A stretch of DNA of 64,000 bases from Sphingobacterium sp. SYP-B4668 (GTDB taxonomy: Bacteria; Bacteroidota; Bacteroidia; Sphingobacteriales; Sphingobacteriaceae). A program made the position numbers and the translations under genes. The stretch is taken from contig NZ_CP115483.1 of the NCBI RefSeq assembly GCF_027627455.1, positions 4,092,001 to 4,156,000 of the forward strand. The letters are read 5' to 3'. The notes below the pieces were generated by a model. The model was not told where the DNA came from, ran no database searches, and saw only the letters and a program-made list of their open reading frames with translations. Shown here piece after piece: positions 26,549-34,208 of the stretch; the stretch's first letter is position 1, and each line of letters starts with the position of its first letter.

Positions 26549-26782
26549 ATGGCAAAATCAATTTTCTATCACGCAGGATGCCCTGTCTGCATAAGCGCAG
26601 AGCATGATATTATTAGCCTTATAGGCGAAGACAATGTAGAAGTGGTGCACATTGGAGAAGACCGCCACAGAATAGATGAAGCCGAAAAAGCAGGTGTACA
26701 ATCTGTTCCTGCCTTAGTAACCACAAACGGAAATGTCCTTCACATTAATTTCGGTGCCTCCCTTGCTGACGTAAAAGGATAG
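26549..26782 (+). CDS. Small thioredoxin/glutaredoxin-like protein (CPVC)
   Basis: A 77-aa protein with a minimal thioredoxin fold: FYHAGCPVC places the redox pair at residues 11 and 14, and the cis-proline is in SVPAL at residue 56. The end INFGASLADVKG completes the fold. This is shorter than most thioredoxins (about 105 aa) and nearer to glutaredoxin/NrdH size. It follows a tRNA-Cys-like gene in the same probable transcript and is closed by a hairpin at 26830. Its partner is unknown. Confidence 0.85.
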   Translation: MAKSIFYHAGCPVCISAEHDIISLIGEDNVEVVHIGEDRHRIDEAEKAGVQSVPALVTTNGNVLHINFGASLADVKG

Positions 26783-26829
26783 TGATGCGTCCCACCAAAC
26801 CCCATTAGAGTATAGCATACATCCTCGAT

Positions 26830-26879
26830 AATTGCCTGCGTAATCTGATAAATGATTTTATCAGATTACGTAGGCAATT
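26830..26879 (+). terminator. Long hairpin after thioredoxin-like gene
   Basis: A 23-bp stem with one mismatch (arms 26830-26852 and 26857-26879) and a four-base loop, 48 nt after the stop codon. The T tail is weak, but the structure cleanly separates this unit from the second promoter/tRNA copy. Confidence 0.65.
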
Positions 26880-26988
26880 GTATTTTCATCTTCCCGTTAA
26901 AGTAAAATATGCCCCCGCATTTAGACGCAAATAATACCGCCTAGAATGCTATACCTAGCTAATTATACGGACATGTCCGACCTCCCCT

Positions 26989-27049
26989 TGGACCACCTCA
27001 TTTTACACAAACTGAACCATCATACCCAACCAGATCATCCATACATTTG
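26989..27049 (+). promoter_or_regulatory. Putative MocR-controlled promoter before tRNA-Cys-like 2
   Basis: TGGACCA (26989-26995) and TGAACCA (27013-27019), 24 bp apart, then -7 box TACATTTG (27042-27049), again 29 bp on. Sequence and spacing show it is a duplicate of the promoter at 26352. It should drive the second tRNA-like element, the HAD gene and perhaps the cbb3 oxidase genes. Confidence 0.72.
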
Positions 27050-27102
27050 TATCGTAATCCAGAAGAGAACTTCTATGTTCTTAAAGATGATTACAACAAC
27101 AA

Positions 27103-27173
27103 GGTCGGATGGCTGAGTGGTTAGGCAAGAGAACGCAATACGCTCCACAGTGGTTCGAATCCATTTCCGACCT
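27103..27173 (+). tRNA. tRNA-Cys-like element with C33, degenerate copy 2
   Basis: Same acceptor, D and T arms as copy 1 and the identical anticodon loop ACGCAAT, including C33. The anticodon stem has two mismatches (AGAGA against ACGCT) and CTA replaces CCA after the discriminator T. It is probably a decaying or repurposed tRNA copy lying in the leader of the HAD gene, whose start is 88 nt downstream. Confidence 0.55.
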
Positions 27174-27260
27174 CTATTAAAGTAGTAAAAAAGGAAGTAT
27201 GCCATTACCTCCTCTCCTACATTATCCAAGCATTAAAAAAACACAGAATTTCGATAGATT

Positions 27261-28046
27261 ATGACAAAAGTAGAGGCCGTATTTTTCGATGTAGACGGTA
27301 CATTAATGAGTCTAGAAACAGGTAGAATCCCTGATTCGACCAAAGAATTGCTAGCGATTCTCAAATGGAGAGGTATAAAACGAATCATCTGTACCGGGAG
27401 ATCCTATGCACAAATAGCGTTTCTTAAAGAATATGATTTCGACGGCTACATCACCTTTAATGGCAGCTACTGTGTGACTAAAGAAGGAAAGTCTCTGTTC
27501 AAAAAAAATATTTGCACCAGTGAGTTACTCAAACTTCACGAATACATCCAAGGTAGAGACGATATACCTGTTGCATTCACCGGTTTAGAAGGTACATTTA
27601 TCACCGAAAGCCCCAAACAGACACGGCATCTATTCCAGCTATTAGATATTCCTTTTCCAGCGGTAAGACCATTCACATATGCATTAGAAAATGAAATCAT
27701 ACAATTGAGTATTTACGTCGACCATCTACATGAACAATACCTAACCGAGAATATCTTGCAAGATCTGGACGCCATCCGGTGGCATCCAGAATTTTTGGAC
27801 TTCAATACCAAGGGCATCAACAAAAGCACAGGAATGCAACAATTTGAAGCCCACCTCGGCATACACCCCAGTGCTACAATTGCCTTCGGCGATGGTGGGA
27901 ATGATATCCCTATGTTGCAATATGCCGGGCTAGGTATTGCGATGGGACAAGCACGCGCCGATGTCAAACGAGCAGCCGACTACGTTACCGAAAAACCCGA
28001 GGAAAATGGAATATGGACAGCGCTTAAAAAATTGAGCATCATATAA
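27261..28046 (+). CDS. Cof-type HAD-IIB phosphatase
   Basis: A 261-aa HAD-superfamily hydrolase with the Cof (type IIB) cap. Motif I FFDVDGTL holds the nucleophile Asp10 and Asp12; ITFNGSYC follows in the cap entry; motif IV is FGDGGNDIPML near residues 207-217. These enzymes dephosphorylate sugar phosphates, flavin precursors or, as with E. coli YbhA, PLP. Its promoter shares the MocR-type repeats, so PLP or a B6 vitamer is a reasonable candidate substrate, but this is inference. It is followed after 11 nt by the cbb3 oxidase gene, implying co-transcription. Confidence 0.9.
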   Translation: MTKVEAVFFDVDGTLMSLETGRIPDSTKELLAILKWRGIKRIICTGRSYAQIAFLKEYDFDGYITFNGSYCVTKEGKSLFKKNICTSELLKLHEYIQGRDDIPVAFTGLEGTFITESPKQTRHLFQLLDIPFPAVRPFTYALENEIIQLSIYVDHLHEQYLTENILQDLDAIRWHPEFLDFNTKGINKSTGMQQFEAHLGIHPSATIAFGDGGNDIPMLQYAGLGIAMGQARADVKRAADYVTEKPEENGIWTALKKLSII

Positions 28047-28057
28047 TCGTAAAGCAA

Positions 28058-30202
28058 ATGAAGTTAATGTCTCCACAATCGCACAAATTTATGTTATTAA
28101 TCTTCCTCTTAGGTCACACAGCTTGGGTACATGCACAAGCTATGCTTCCCTATACCCTCACATTGGACCTGGCCTCCCTCATGATTGGTCTTGTGATACT
28201 AACTCTGCTTATGACCATATTGGTAACACTCAGCTTTAAGCGGCATGTAGATTACTTTGCCGATGTTTACAAAAGACAAGACGACTCCCCCTGCACTAAC
28301 GAACGTTTTAGGGCAAACCTCAAAAATCTGACAAGTGCGCAACTTAAAAAATTGATCAAGTACAAAAATGAGATCAAAAAGAATAAAGGGCTACTCCCCA
28401 TATGCCTGCTATCTGTTCATATCTTCATCCCAAATCTTGGCTCGGCACAGTCTCCTACATCGAGTTCCGTCTTAAACCAAGGCCCCATTATCGTCACGCT
28501 TATCCTTGTTTTTATTCCCATTTTGCTGGTCGTAATCTTGGGAATCCTTAAAACGAAACATATTGTCAATCGAGAAAAAAACAAGTTGATGCGAAAAGAA
28601 GCTGAGGCATTTGCCACCTATCTAGATGTCTTGCCAGCTCCTGAATTAAAGACTATCCAAGATCAAAAACAAGCATTGGACTATTCACTTACCCACAAAG
28701 AGCTGGCGGGAAAGCAATCTATCAATGATAAAAGAGGTCTGCTCTATATCCGGCAAAACACGGGCCTGCCAATTGCGGCAATCAAGAAGAAAGCACTTCC
28801 CCGCCCATATGTAGATCCGGCTTTGTCAAAAGTCATTCAATGGTACCTGATCAGCGCCACCTTTTGGCTATTGTTTGGCACCACTGTCGGTGAATACCTG
28901 GGAATCAAATTTGTTGCCCCCGATGCCGATCAATTGAGTTGGTTGAGCTTCGGAAGATTACGCCCTGTACACACCAATGCCGTTTTCTGGGGATGGGCAT
29001 CCTTAGGCATGTTGGGCCTGGGGTACTACATTGTACCGCGGGTCAGCAATACCTCGCTTGCCCATATTAAATGGGCTTGGTATTCTTTACATCTGATCAA
29101 CGCTGCCATCACCTTAGGGTCTATCAGCCTCATGATGGGCATTAACAACGGCGGCGGTGAATATCGCGAATATATCTGGCCTATTATGCTCCTCTTTGGC
29201 ATAGGTCTGGGATTTACCCTAAACAATTATTTGCTCACGATTGCCCGTCGTCAGACATCCGAAATCTACATCTCCAACTGGTACATCGTTTCGGCCTTGA
29301 TTTTCTTTACCATAGTCGGGCTGGTGGGCTACATACCCCAGTGGCAAGATGGACTTGGCGAAACCATCGTACAGGGGTATTACATGCACCAAGCGGTAGG
29401 GATGTGGTTTATGCTATTTACCTTGGGAATTGTTTATTACTTCCTGCCCCAGCAACTCAATAAGCCCATTTATTCGTATAGCTTAGGCATCCTTGCTTTC
29501 TGGGCCCAAATTATCTTCTATACGCTCATTGGCACCCATCATTTTGTTTTCAGTGCCATTCCTTGGTGGCTACAGACCGTAGCTATAGTTGCCAGCGTGG
29601 GGATGGTCATCCCCGTAATTGCTGGGACGACCAATTTTTTGATGACATTCAAGGGAGCATGGTACAAACTAAAAGATAGTTATACTATACCCTTTTTTCT
29701 AGTCGGCATTATCTTCTACTTTACAGGCTCTATGCAAGGGACTGCAGAAGCATTCCGATACGCTAACCTCATCTGGCATTTTACAGATTTTACAGTCGCA
29801 CACTCCCATATGACCATGTATGGTATTATCACATTTTTACTATGGGCAGGTATCTATGCATTGATTCCCCGGCTCACAGGGCGAGAAGCCCCTCAAATCA
29901 CGGTGGGCATGCACTTCTGGCTTGCACTCATCGGCCTGCTGTTCTATTCCATTCCGCTGATGTATGGTGGGAGTCTGAGGGGATTATCATGGATAGCCAA
30001 TGAGCCCTTTGTACAAAGCATCAGCCTCATGCTTCCCTACTGGCTATGGCGTGCAATTGGAGGCACACTGATGTGGCTATCGCATTTGGTCTTTGCTTAT
30101 AATATGTATAAAATGATTGCACGGCCCATGACCAGCATCGATATAGGGCAAACAGCTATTGATTTGCTTGATCCGAAAGATAAAGACAAGCACCTTTACT
30201 AG
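28058..30202 (+). CDS. ccoN: cbb3-type cytochrome oxidase subunit I (CcoN-like) with long N-terminal extension
   Basis: The catalytic subunit of a haem-copper oxidase. The core, from about residue 260, holds the low-spin haem ligand region RPVHTNAVFWGW, the CuB histidines in YYMHQAVGM (about 442) and GTHHFVF (about 492), the haem pair in AHSHM (about 582) and the tyrosine of FYTLIGTHH that fits the cross-linked Tyr of cbb3 oxidases, arguing against a NO reductase. At 714 aa it exceeds a usual CcoN (about 480) by an N-terminal region with two hydrophobic pairs (AQAMLPYT..., SAQSPTSS...), each signal-like then a TM helix. This resembles a merged pair of short membrane subunits. Confidence 0.9.
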   Translation: MKLMSPQSHKFMLLIFLLGHTAWVHAQAMLPYTLTLDLASLMIGLVILTLLMTILVTLSFKRHVDYFADVYKRQDDSPCTNERFRANLKNLTSAQLKKLIKYKNEIKKNKGLLPICLLSVHIFIPNLGSAQSPTSSSVLNQGPIIVTLILVFIPILLVVILGILKTKHIVNREKNKLMRKEAEAFATYLDVLPAPELKTIQDQKQALDYSLTHKELAGKQSINDKRGLLYIRQNTGLPIAAIKKKALPRPYVDPALSKVIQWYLISATFWLLFGTTVGEYLGIKFVAPDADQLSWLSFGRLRPVHTNAVFWGWASLGMLGLGYYIVPRVSNTSLAHIKWAWYSLHLINAAITLGSISLMMGINNGGGEYREYIWPIMLLFGIGLGFTLNNYLLTIARRQTSEIYISNWYIVSALIFFTIVGLVGYIPQWQDGLGETIVQGYYMHQAVGMWFMLFTLGIVYYFLPQQLNKPIYSYSLGILAFWAQIIFYTLIGTHHFVFSAIPWWLQTVAIVASVGMVIPVIAGTTNFLMTFKGAWYKLKDSYTIPFFLVGIIFYFTGSMQGTAEAFRYANLIWHFTDFTVAHSHMTMYGIITFLLWAGIYALIPRLTGREAPQITVGMHFWLALIGLLFYSIPLMYGGSLRGLSWIANEPFVQSISLMLPYWLWRAIGGTLMWLSHLVFAYNMYKMIARPMTSIDIGQTAIDLLDPKDKDKHLY

Positions 30203-30221
30203 ATAAGAATTTCTCAAAAAC

Positions 30222-31229
30222 ATGAAACTATTTGATAACCACAAAAAATTATTCGGTGTAGCCACCCTACTTTTCTCTATCTTGACGTTATTTGTAGCTA
30301 TCTTACCTTCGCTCAGCAACCAATACTATATCAAACCACTCCCAGATGCCAAGCCCTTAAGTCCTTCAGCCACACGTGGGAAGGCGGTGTTCGTCGCCAA
30401 CGGATGTGTTGCTTGCCATAGCCAACAGGTACGTAACGTAGAGATGGACAAATCTTGGGGTAGCCGTGCTTCGCTCGCAGCAGATTATGCCGGCAATGTC
30501 CGTACTGATTTTTGGAGAAATACAGCCACATTGATGGGCACTGCCCGTATCGGACCTGATCTAACGGATGTGGGAAATAGACAACCCAGTAAGGAATGGA
30601 ATTTAGTGCATTTATACAACCCTCGAATTGTAGTACCCGAGTCTATTATGCCTGCTTACCCTTGGTTATTCCATTTGACCGAGAGCGTTACTGAACACGA
30701 TGTAGCTGTCAACATACCTGCCGAATACTTAAAAAACAGTGCTAAAAAAGTGGTTGCCACCTCAGATGCACTCGATTTGGTCGCCTATCTACAATCATTA
30801 AAGCAAACCCCACTCCCTGATGGTACCGCTCTACCTAACTTTCTGTATGAAAGACAAGAAAAAAGCACGACCGAACAAGTCCAATCGTCACGTGTAGATG
30901 GTAAAGCGCTCTATATTGCCAATTGTCAAGCCTGCCACCAAGCCAATGGTGAAGGATTGGCCGGGGCTTTTCCACCATTAAAAGGGAGTTCGGTCGTAAC
31001 GGGCAAAAATCTTGAACTATATGTTGACATCATCATGAACGGGTATGACGCCCGCCCAGAATATGGTGCAATGGCGGCTATCGGCACCAATCTTGGCTGG
31101 ACAGAGGAAGAAGTCACCGCAGTGATAAACTATGAACGCAGCAGTTGGGGCAATAATGCTCCAGCAACAACAACAGAGGAGATTAAAAAAATACTTGAAT
31201 TTTTAAAACATAAAATGGAAAGCAAATGA
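30222..31229 (+). CDS. ccoO: cbb3 oxidase CcoO-like subunit fused to a second cytochrome c domain
   Basis: A 335-aa membrane-anchored dihaem protein that passes electrons to the CcoN core. After one TM helix the CcoO-type haem motif appears as GCVACHSQQVR (about residue 62), with the family phrases RIGPDLTDVG and MPAYPWLF. A second haem-binding CQACH (about residue 235) lies in a CcoP-like C-terminal domain with NGEGLAGAFPPL and GAMAAIG. The fusion explains the absence of a separate ccoP gene here. It starts 19 nt after ccoN and overlaps the next gene by ATGA. Confidence 0.9.
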   Translation: MKLFDNHKKLFGVATLLFSILTLFVAILPSLSNQYYIKPLPDAKPLSPSATRGKAVFVANGCVACHSQQVRNVEMDKSWGSRASLAADYAGNVRTDFWRNTATLMGTARIGPDLTDVGNRQPSKEWNLVHLYNPRIVVPESIMPAYPWLFHLTESVTEHDVAVNIPAEYLKNSAKKVVATSDALDLVAYLQSLKQTPLPDGTALPNFLYERQEKSTTEQVQSSRVDGKALYIANCQACHQANGEGLAGAFPPLKGSSVVTGKNLELYVDIIMNGYDARPEYGAMAAIGTNLGWTEEEVTAVINYERSSWGNNAPATTTEEIKKILEFLKHKMESK

Positions 31230-31486
31230 AAACCGTCATTACACTCGTCTTATTGATATCCGTCACACTCACGGCAAGTGCCTGCCCTGTTTGCGAACGT
31301 AATCAGCCCAAATTGCTGAGAGGTCTGGTACATGGTGCCGGTCCAGAAAGCCAATGGGATTACATCATAATCGGTTTGGTAGCTGTTATGGTATTAATCA
31401 CCATTTACTTCTCTCTCAAATGGTTGGTGCGGCCAGGCGAAGCTTCCGAGAGTCACATCAAAAGAACGGTATTAAAAAATTTCTAG
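31226..31486 (+). CDS. Small membrane protein with CPVC motif in cbb3 operon
   Basis: An 86-aa protein: signal peptide, then ACPVCERNQPKLL, a short loop, one TM helix (YIIIGLVAVMVLITIYFSL) and a basic cytoplasmic tail. It overlaps the CcoO-like gene by four nucleotides, so it is translationally coupled to the oxidase. The CPVC pair faces the periplasm and could bind copper or haem or act as a redox pair during assembly, but no family with a known function is recognised. Confidence 0.75.
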   Translation: MKTVITLVLLISVTLTASACPVCERNQPKLLRGLVHGAGPESQWDYIIIGLVAVMVLITIYFSLKWLVRPGEASESHIKRTVLKNF

Positions 31487-31487
31487 G

Positions 31488-31892
31488 ATGAACGATAAAA
31501 GCAAAGTCATTATTTTCATTGACGACCAAATAGAACCCATTGCAGATGTACATACCCCAGTTGTGTTCGATCTTGACACGCGCAAATTAATTGATGGCCA
31601 GCATATGCTCAAAATTGTAAGTAAAGACCCAAGTGGCAAAGAGGGGATTCGAATCATCCCATTTGTCGTACGCAATGGTCCAGCAATCGCAGTGGAGGGT
31701 ATCAAGGAAAACGACCTGGTTGACGGTGTACTGCCCATCATGGTCAATGCCTATGGCAAGGGCGATCAAAAATCCTTCTTGATTGCCGGCAGTGAAACAC
31801 CCCAAAGTATCCCATCATGGGTATGGATCATCATCATCTGTTTCATCGGGTGGGCCATGTATTATTTACTCAGGTACTCGACGCTTCCCTAG
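31488..31892 (+). CDS. cbb3 operon accessory protein with C-terminal TM anchor
   Basis: A 134-aa protein starting 1 nt after the previous stop. The N-terminal part looks like a small immunoglobulin-like or beta domain (VIIFIDDQIEPIADVHTPVV, HMLKIVSKDPSGKEG), followed by one C-terminal TM helix (WVWIIIICFIGWAMYYLLRY). It is the last gene of the oxidase unit, before the next regulated promoter at 31919. Similar short proteins accompany cbb3-like oxidases in this phylum; a structural or assembly role is inferred. Confidence 0.72.
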   Translation: MNDKSKVIIFIDDQIEPIADVHTPVVFDLDTRKLIDGQHMLKIVSKDPSGKEGIRIIPFVVRNGPAIAVEGIKENDLVDGVLPIMVNAYGKGDQKSFLIAGSETPQSIPSWVWIIIICFIGWAMYYLLRYSTLP

Positions 31893-31918
31893 TATAGCCA
31901 ATCCATTTCTATCTCGGC

Positions 31919-31978
31919 TGGACATACGCTTTTGTCTATACTGGACTACTTTCCCCATGTGATGAATCCCTAATTTTG
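31919..31978 (+). promoter_or_regulatory. Putative MocR-controlled promoter of psd-amidotransferase-PLPBP unit
   Basis: TGGACAT (31919-31925) and TGGACTA (31942-31948), 23 bp apart, then -7 box TAATTTTG (31971-31978) 29 bp after the second repeat and 62 nt before the psd start. There is no -33 TTG at the right place. Confidence 0.72.
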
Positions 31979-32040
31979 CGTAGCTATGAAGACCTACTTA
32001 TGCAGGATTCATTTAATAAATTATTTTAGATATTGATACA

Positions 32041-32700
32041 ATGACGTTACACAAAGAAGGTATTCCGATTATATGGAAAAGTATAGTATGGTTAAGTTCA
32101 ATCAATCTTACTTTAGCGTATTTAATTTCAGATCTACCCAGTTTGAAAATTGCAGTTCTCATTATCAGCATCGCAATCATGATCCTTATCCTTCAATTCT
32201 TTCGGTCCCCCAAGCGCACCCCTATTATGTTGGAGGGCAAAGTGATCGCCCCATGTGACGGTAAAGTAGTGGTCATTGAAGAAGTATACGAATCGGAGTA
32301 TTTTAAGGGTCCACGATTACAGGTCAGTATTTTCATGTCGCCCTTCAATGTACATGTCAATTGGACTCCTGTCGCGGGCAAGGTCCATTACTTCCAGTAC
32401 CACCCAGGCACACATCTGGTCGCTTGGCATCCCAAGTCCAGTGAGAAAAATGAGCGGACCACTACCGTAGTACGCATGGATACAGGAGTAGACATCCTCT
32501 TTCGTCAGATTGCCGGCGCACTGGCACGACGAGTATGCTGGTACATTACTCCCGACCAACAAATAGCACAAGGATCTGAGATGGGCTTCATCAAATTCGG
32601 TTCACGAATGGACGTTTTTCTACCCCTTGATGCAGATGTTAAAGTCAAATTGGGAGATAAGACACAAGGTACATTCACCATACTGGCACAGCTCAAATGA
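32041..32700 (+). CDS. psd: Phosphatidylserine decarboxylase family protein
   Basis: Converts phosphatidylserine to phosphatidylethanolamine, the main Bacteroidota phospholipid, using a pyruvoyl group made by self-cleavage. The 219-aa length and two N-terminal hydrophobic segments fit the short Psd-A class. The catalytic His region is SIFMSPFNVHVNWTPVAG, and the Gly-Ser cleavage site is in IKFGSRMDVFLP near residue 187. It heads a three-gene run with a glutamine amidotransferase and the PLP-homeostasis protein and follows a promoter with MocR-type repeats. Confidence 0.93.
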   Translation: MTLHKEGIPIIWKSIVWLSSINLTLAYLISDLPSLKIAVLIISIAIMILILQFFRSPKRTPIMLEGKVIAPCDGKVVVIEEVYESEYFKGPRLQVSIFMSPFNVHVNWTPVAGKVHYFQYHPGTHLVAWHPKSSEKNERTTTVVRMDTGVDILFRQIAGALARRVCWYITPDQQIAQGSEMGFIKFGSRMDVFLPLDADVKVKLGDKTQGTFTILAQLK

Positions 32701-32728
32701 TCATTTATTCAACATCCACTACAACACT

Positions 32729-33451
32729 ATGAGAGTACATTATTTACAACACGTACATTTTGAAGCCTTAGGCTTTATAGAGACGTGGCTCCAAATCCAT
32801 GTTCACCAGATATCCGGCACCCATTTCTATGAAGACAATTATCAACTTCCTGAGGTCGAAGATATCGATGCATTGATAATCCTAGGCGGGCCAATGGGTC
32901 CCTTCGATGAAGATGAATATCCTTGGTTAAGAGAAGAGAAAAAATTCATCGACAAGTGTATCAAATCCCAAAAAAAAGTCTTTGGTATCTGCCTTGGTGC
33001 TCAACTCATTGCACTGTCCTTAGGTACGGAGGTGAGCAGGGCCACAAGCAAAGAGGTCGGTTGGTTTAGCGTAATCCCTACCAAAGAAAGCCAGCAGCTT
33101 CCTTGGTTCTATGAACTGTTCAAAAAGAATCCCATTGTCTTGCATTGGCATCAAGATCGCTTTGAAATTCCGGAAGGAGCCTTGGATCTTTTATACTCAC
33201 CGGCAAACTATAATCAAGCATTTTACTACAACGAAGACATTATGGGCCTGCAATTTCATTTGGAAGCCACGAAAGCCACCATAGCGCAAATGCTGACTTA
33301 TGCTGCCAGCGATCTAGAAAGCAAATATTATATCCAGACAGCTGAAGAAATCCAACGCGGTCAAATCAACATCGCCAATTGCAACGGCATCATGAGTACT
33401 ATACTAACACAATGGCTCGCTTCTAAGTCAAGCGAACCTTTACACCATTAA
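32729..33451 (+). CDS. Class I glutamine amidotransferase-like protein
   Basis: Read from ATG at 32729 (MRVHYLQHVHFEALG), giving 240 aa; a longer frame would start with TTG inside psd. The GATase1 triad is visible: nucleophile Cys in FGICLGAQ (about residue 89) and His and Glu in GLQFHLEAT (about 177-179), with the oxyanion segment ILGGPMGPFDEDEYPWL before it. Stand-alone members of this group, similar to the GuaA amidotransferase domain, have unknown acceptors. It lies between psd and the PLP-homeostasis gene. Confidence 0.88.
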   Translation: MRVHYLQHVHFEALGFIETWLQIHVHQISGTHFYEDNYQLPEVEDIDALIILGGPMGPFDEDEYPWLREEKKFIDKCIKSQKKVFGICLGAQLIALSLGTEVSRATSKEVGWFSVIPTKESQQLPWFYELFKKNPIVLHWHQDRFEIPEGALDLLYSPANYNQAFYYNEDIMGLQFHLEATKATIAQMLTYAASDLESKYYIQTAEEIQRGQINIANCNGIMSTILTQWLASKSSEPLHH

Positions 33452-33463
33452 CTGTTCAATACT

Positions 33464-34204
33464 TTGGAAGATATCAAAAAAACAATCATCGCCAATCTTC
33501 AACACGTGCACAAACGGATAGAAAGGGCTTGCCAACATTCGGGACGAGATCGCTCGGATGTCAAACTACTACTGGCGACCAAAACAGTACCTGCAGACAA
33601 GATCAGGATTGCGATAGAAGCTGGAGAAAATCTAATGGGCGAAAACAAAGTCCAAGAACTACGGGACAAGGACAAAGGCCTATCCGGATTGACTTTAGAG
33701 CGACATTTTATAGGCCACCTGCAGACCAATAAAATCAAGGATGTACTCAAGTACGTCAGCTGCATCCAATCATTGGACAGACTCAAAGTAGCCGAAGATC
33801 TGGACCGAAGGCTGCAATTTGAAGGTCGAAGTCTAGGTATCTTTGTGCAGGTCAACACCTCTTACGAAGAAAGTAAATTCGGATTACCGCCTGAGGAAGT
33901 AATCCCTTTCATCAAAGAAATCCAAAAATACGATACCCTCAAAATACAAGGATTGATGACCATAGGTCTATTAGATGTAGAAAAAGAAAAAATGCGCCCC
34001 TCTCTTGTCTTGCTGCGGGAAATAAGAAATCAAATTTTGCAACATGGACTTTTGGATATCGAACACCTCAAGCTGTCCATGGGCATGTCTCAAGATTTAG
34101 AAATGGCCATTGAAGAAGGAGCCAATATTGTGCGTGTGGGCACATCCATCTTCGGGAATCGATTCTTAGGAAAAGAGATTTGGAACGAAGCAGAGGCCGA
34201 ATAA
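33464..34204 (+). CDS. PLP homeostasis protein (YggS/PLPBP family)
   Basis: A 246-aa fold-type-III PLP-binding protein like E. coli YggS, which holds and balances PLP without a known enzymatic turnover. The PLP lysine is in LLLATKTVP (Lys40), and family phrases are MGENKVQEL, FIGHLQTNKI, QVNTSYEESKFGL, LSMGMSQD and VRVGTSIFG. The only fitting start is TTG at 33464, 12 nt after the amidotransferase stop; no upstream in-frame ATG exists in the gap. Its co-transcription from a MocR-type promoter supports a B6-linked regulon. Confidence 0.93.
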   Translation: MEDIKKTIIANLQHVHKRIERACQHSGRDRSDVKLLLATKTVPADKIRIAIEAGENLMGENKVQELRDKDKGLSGLTLERHFIGHLQTNKIKDVLKYVSCIQSLDRLKVAEDLDRRLQFEGRSLGIFVQVNTSYEESKFGLPPEEVIPFIKEIQKYDTLKIQGLMTIGLLDVEKEKMRPSLVLLREIRNQILQHGLLDIEHLKLSMGMSQDLEMAIEEGANIVRVGTSIFGNRFLGKEIWNEAEAE

Positions 34205-34208
34205 AAGA

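Noticed and set aside
28058..30202. Nitric oxide reductase (NorB) instead of cbb3 oxidase
   Set aside because: The tyrosine preceding GTHH and the CcoO-type partner with CVACHSQ fit cbb3 oxidases; NorB-specific partner NorC is absent.
33464..34204. Alanine racemase
   Set aside because: The protein has the short single-domain length and ATKTV / MGENKVQEL motifs of YggS/PLPBP and lacks the C-terminal domain of alanine racemases.
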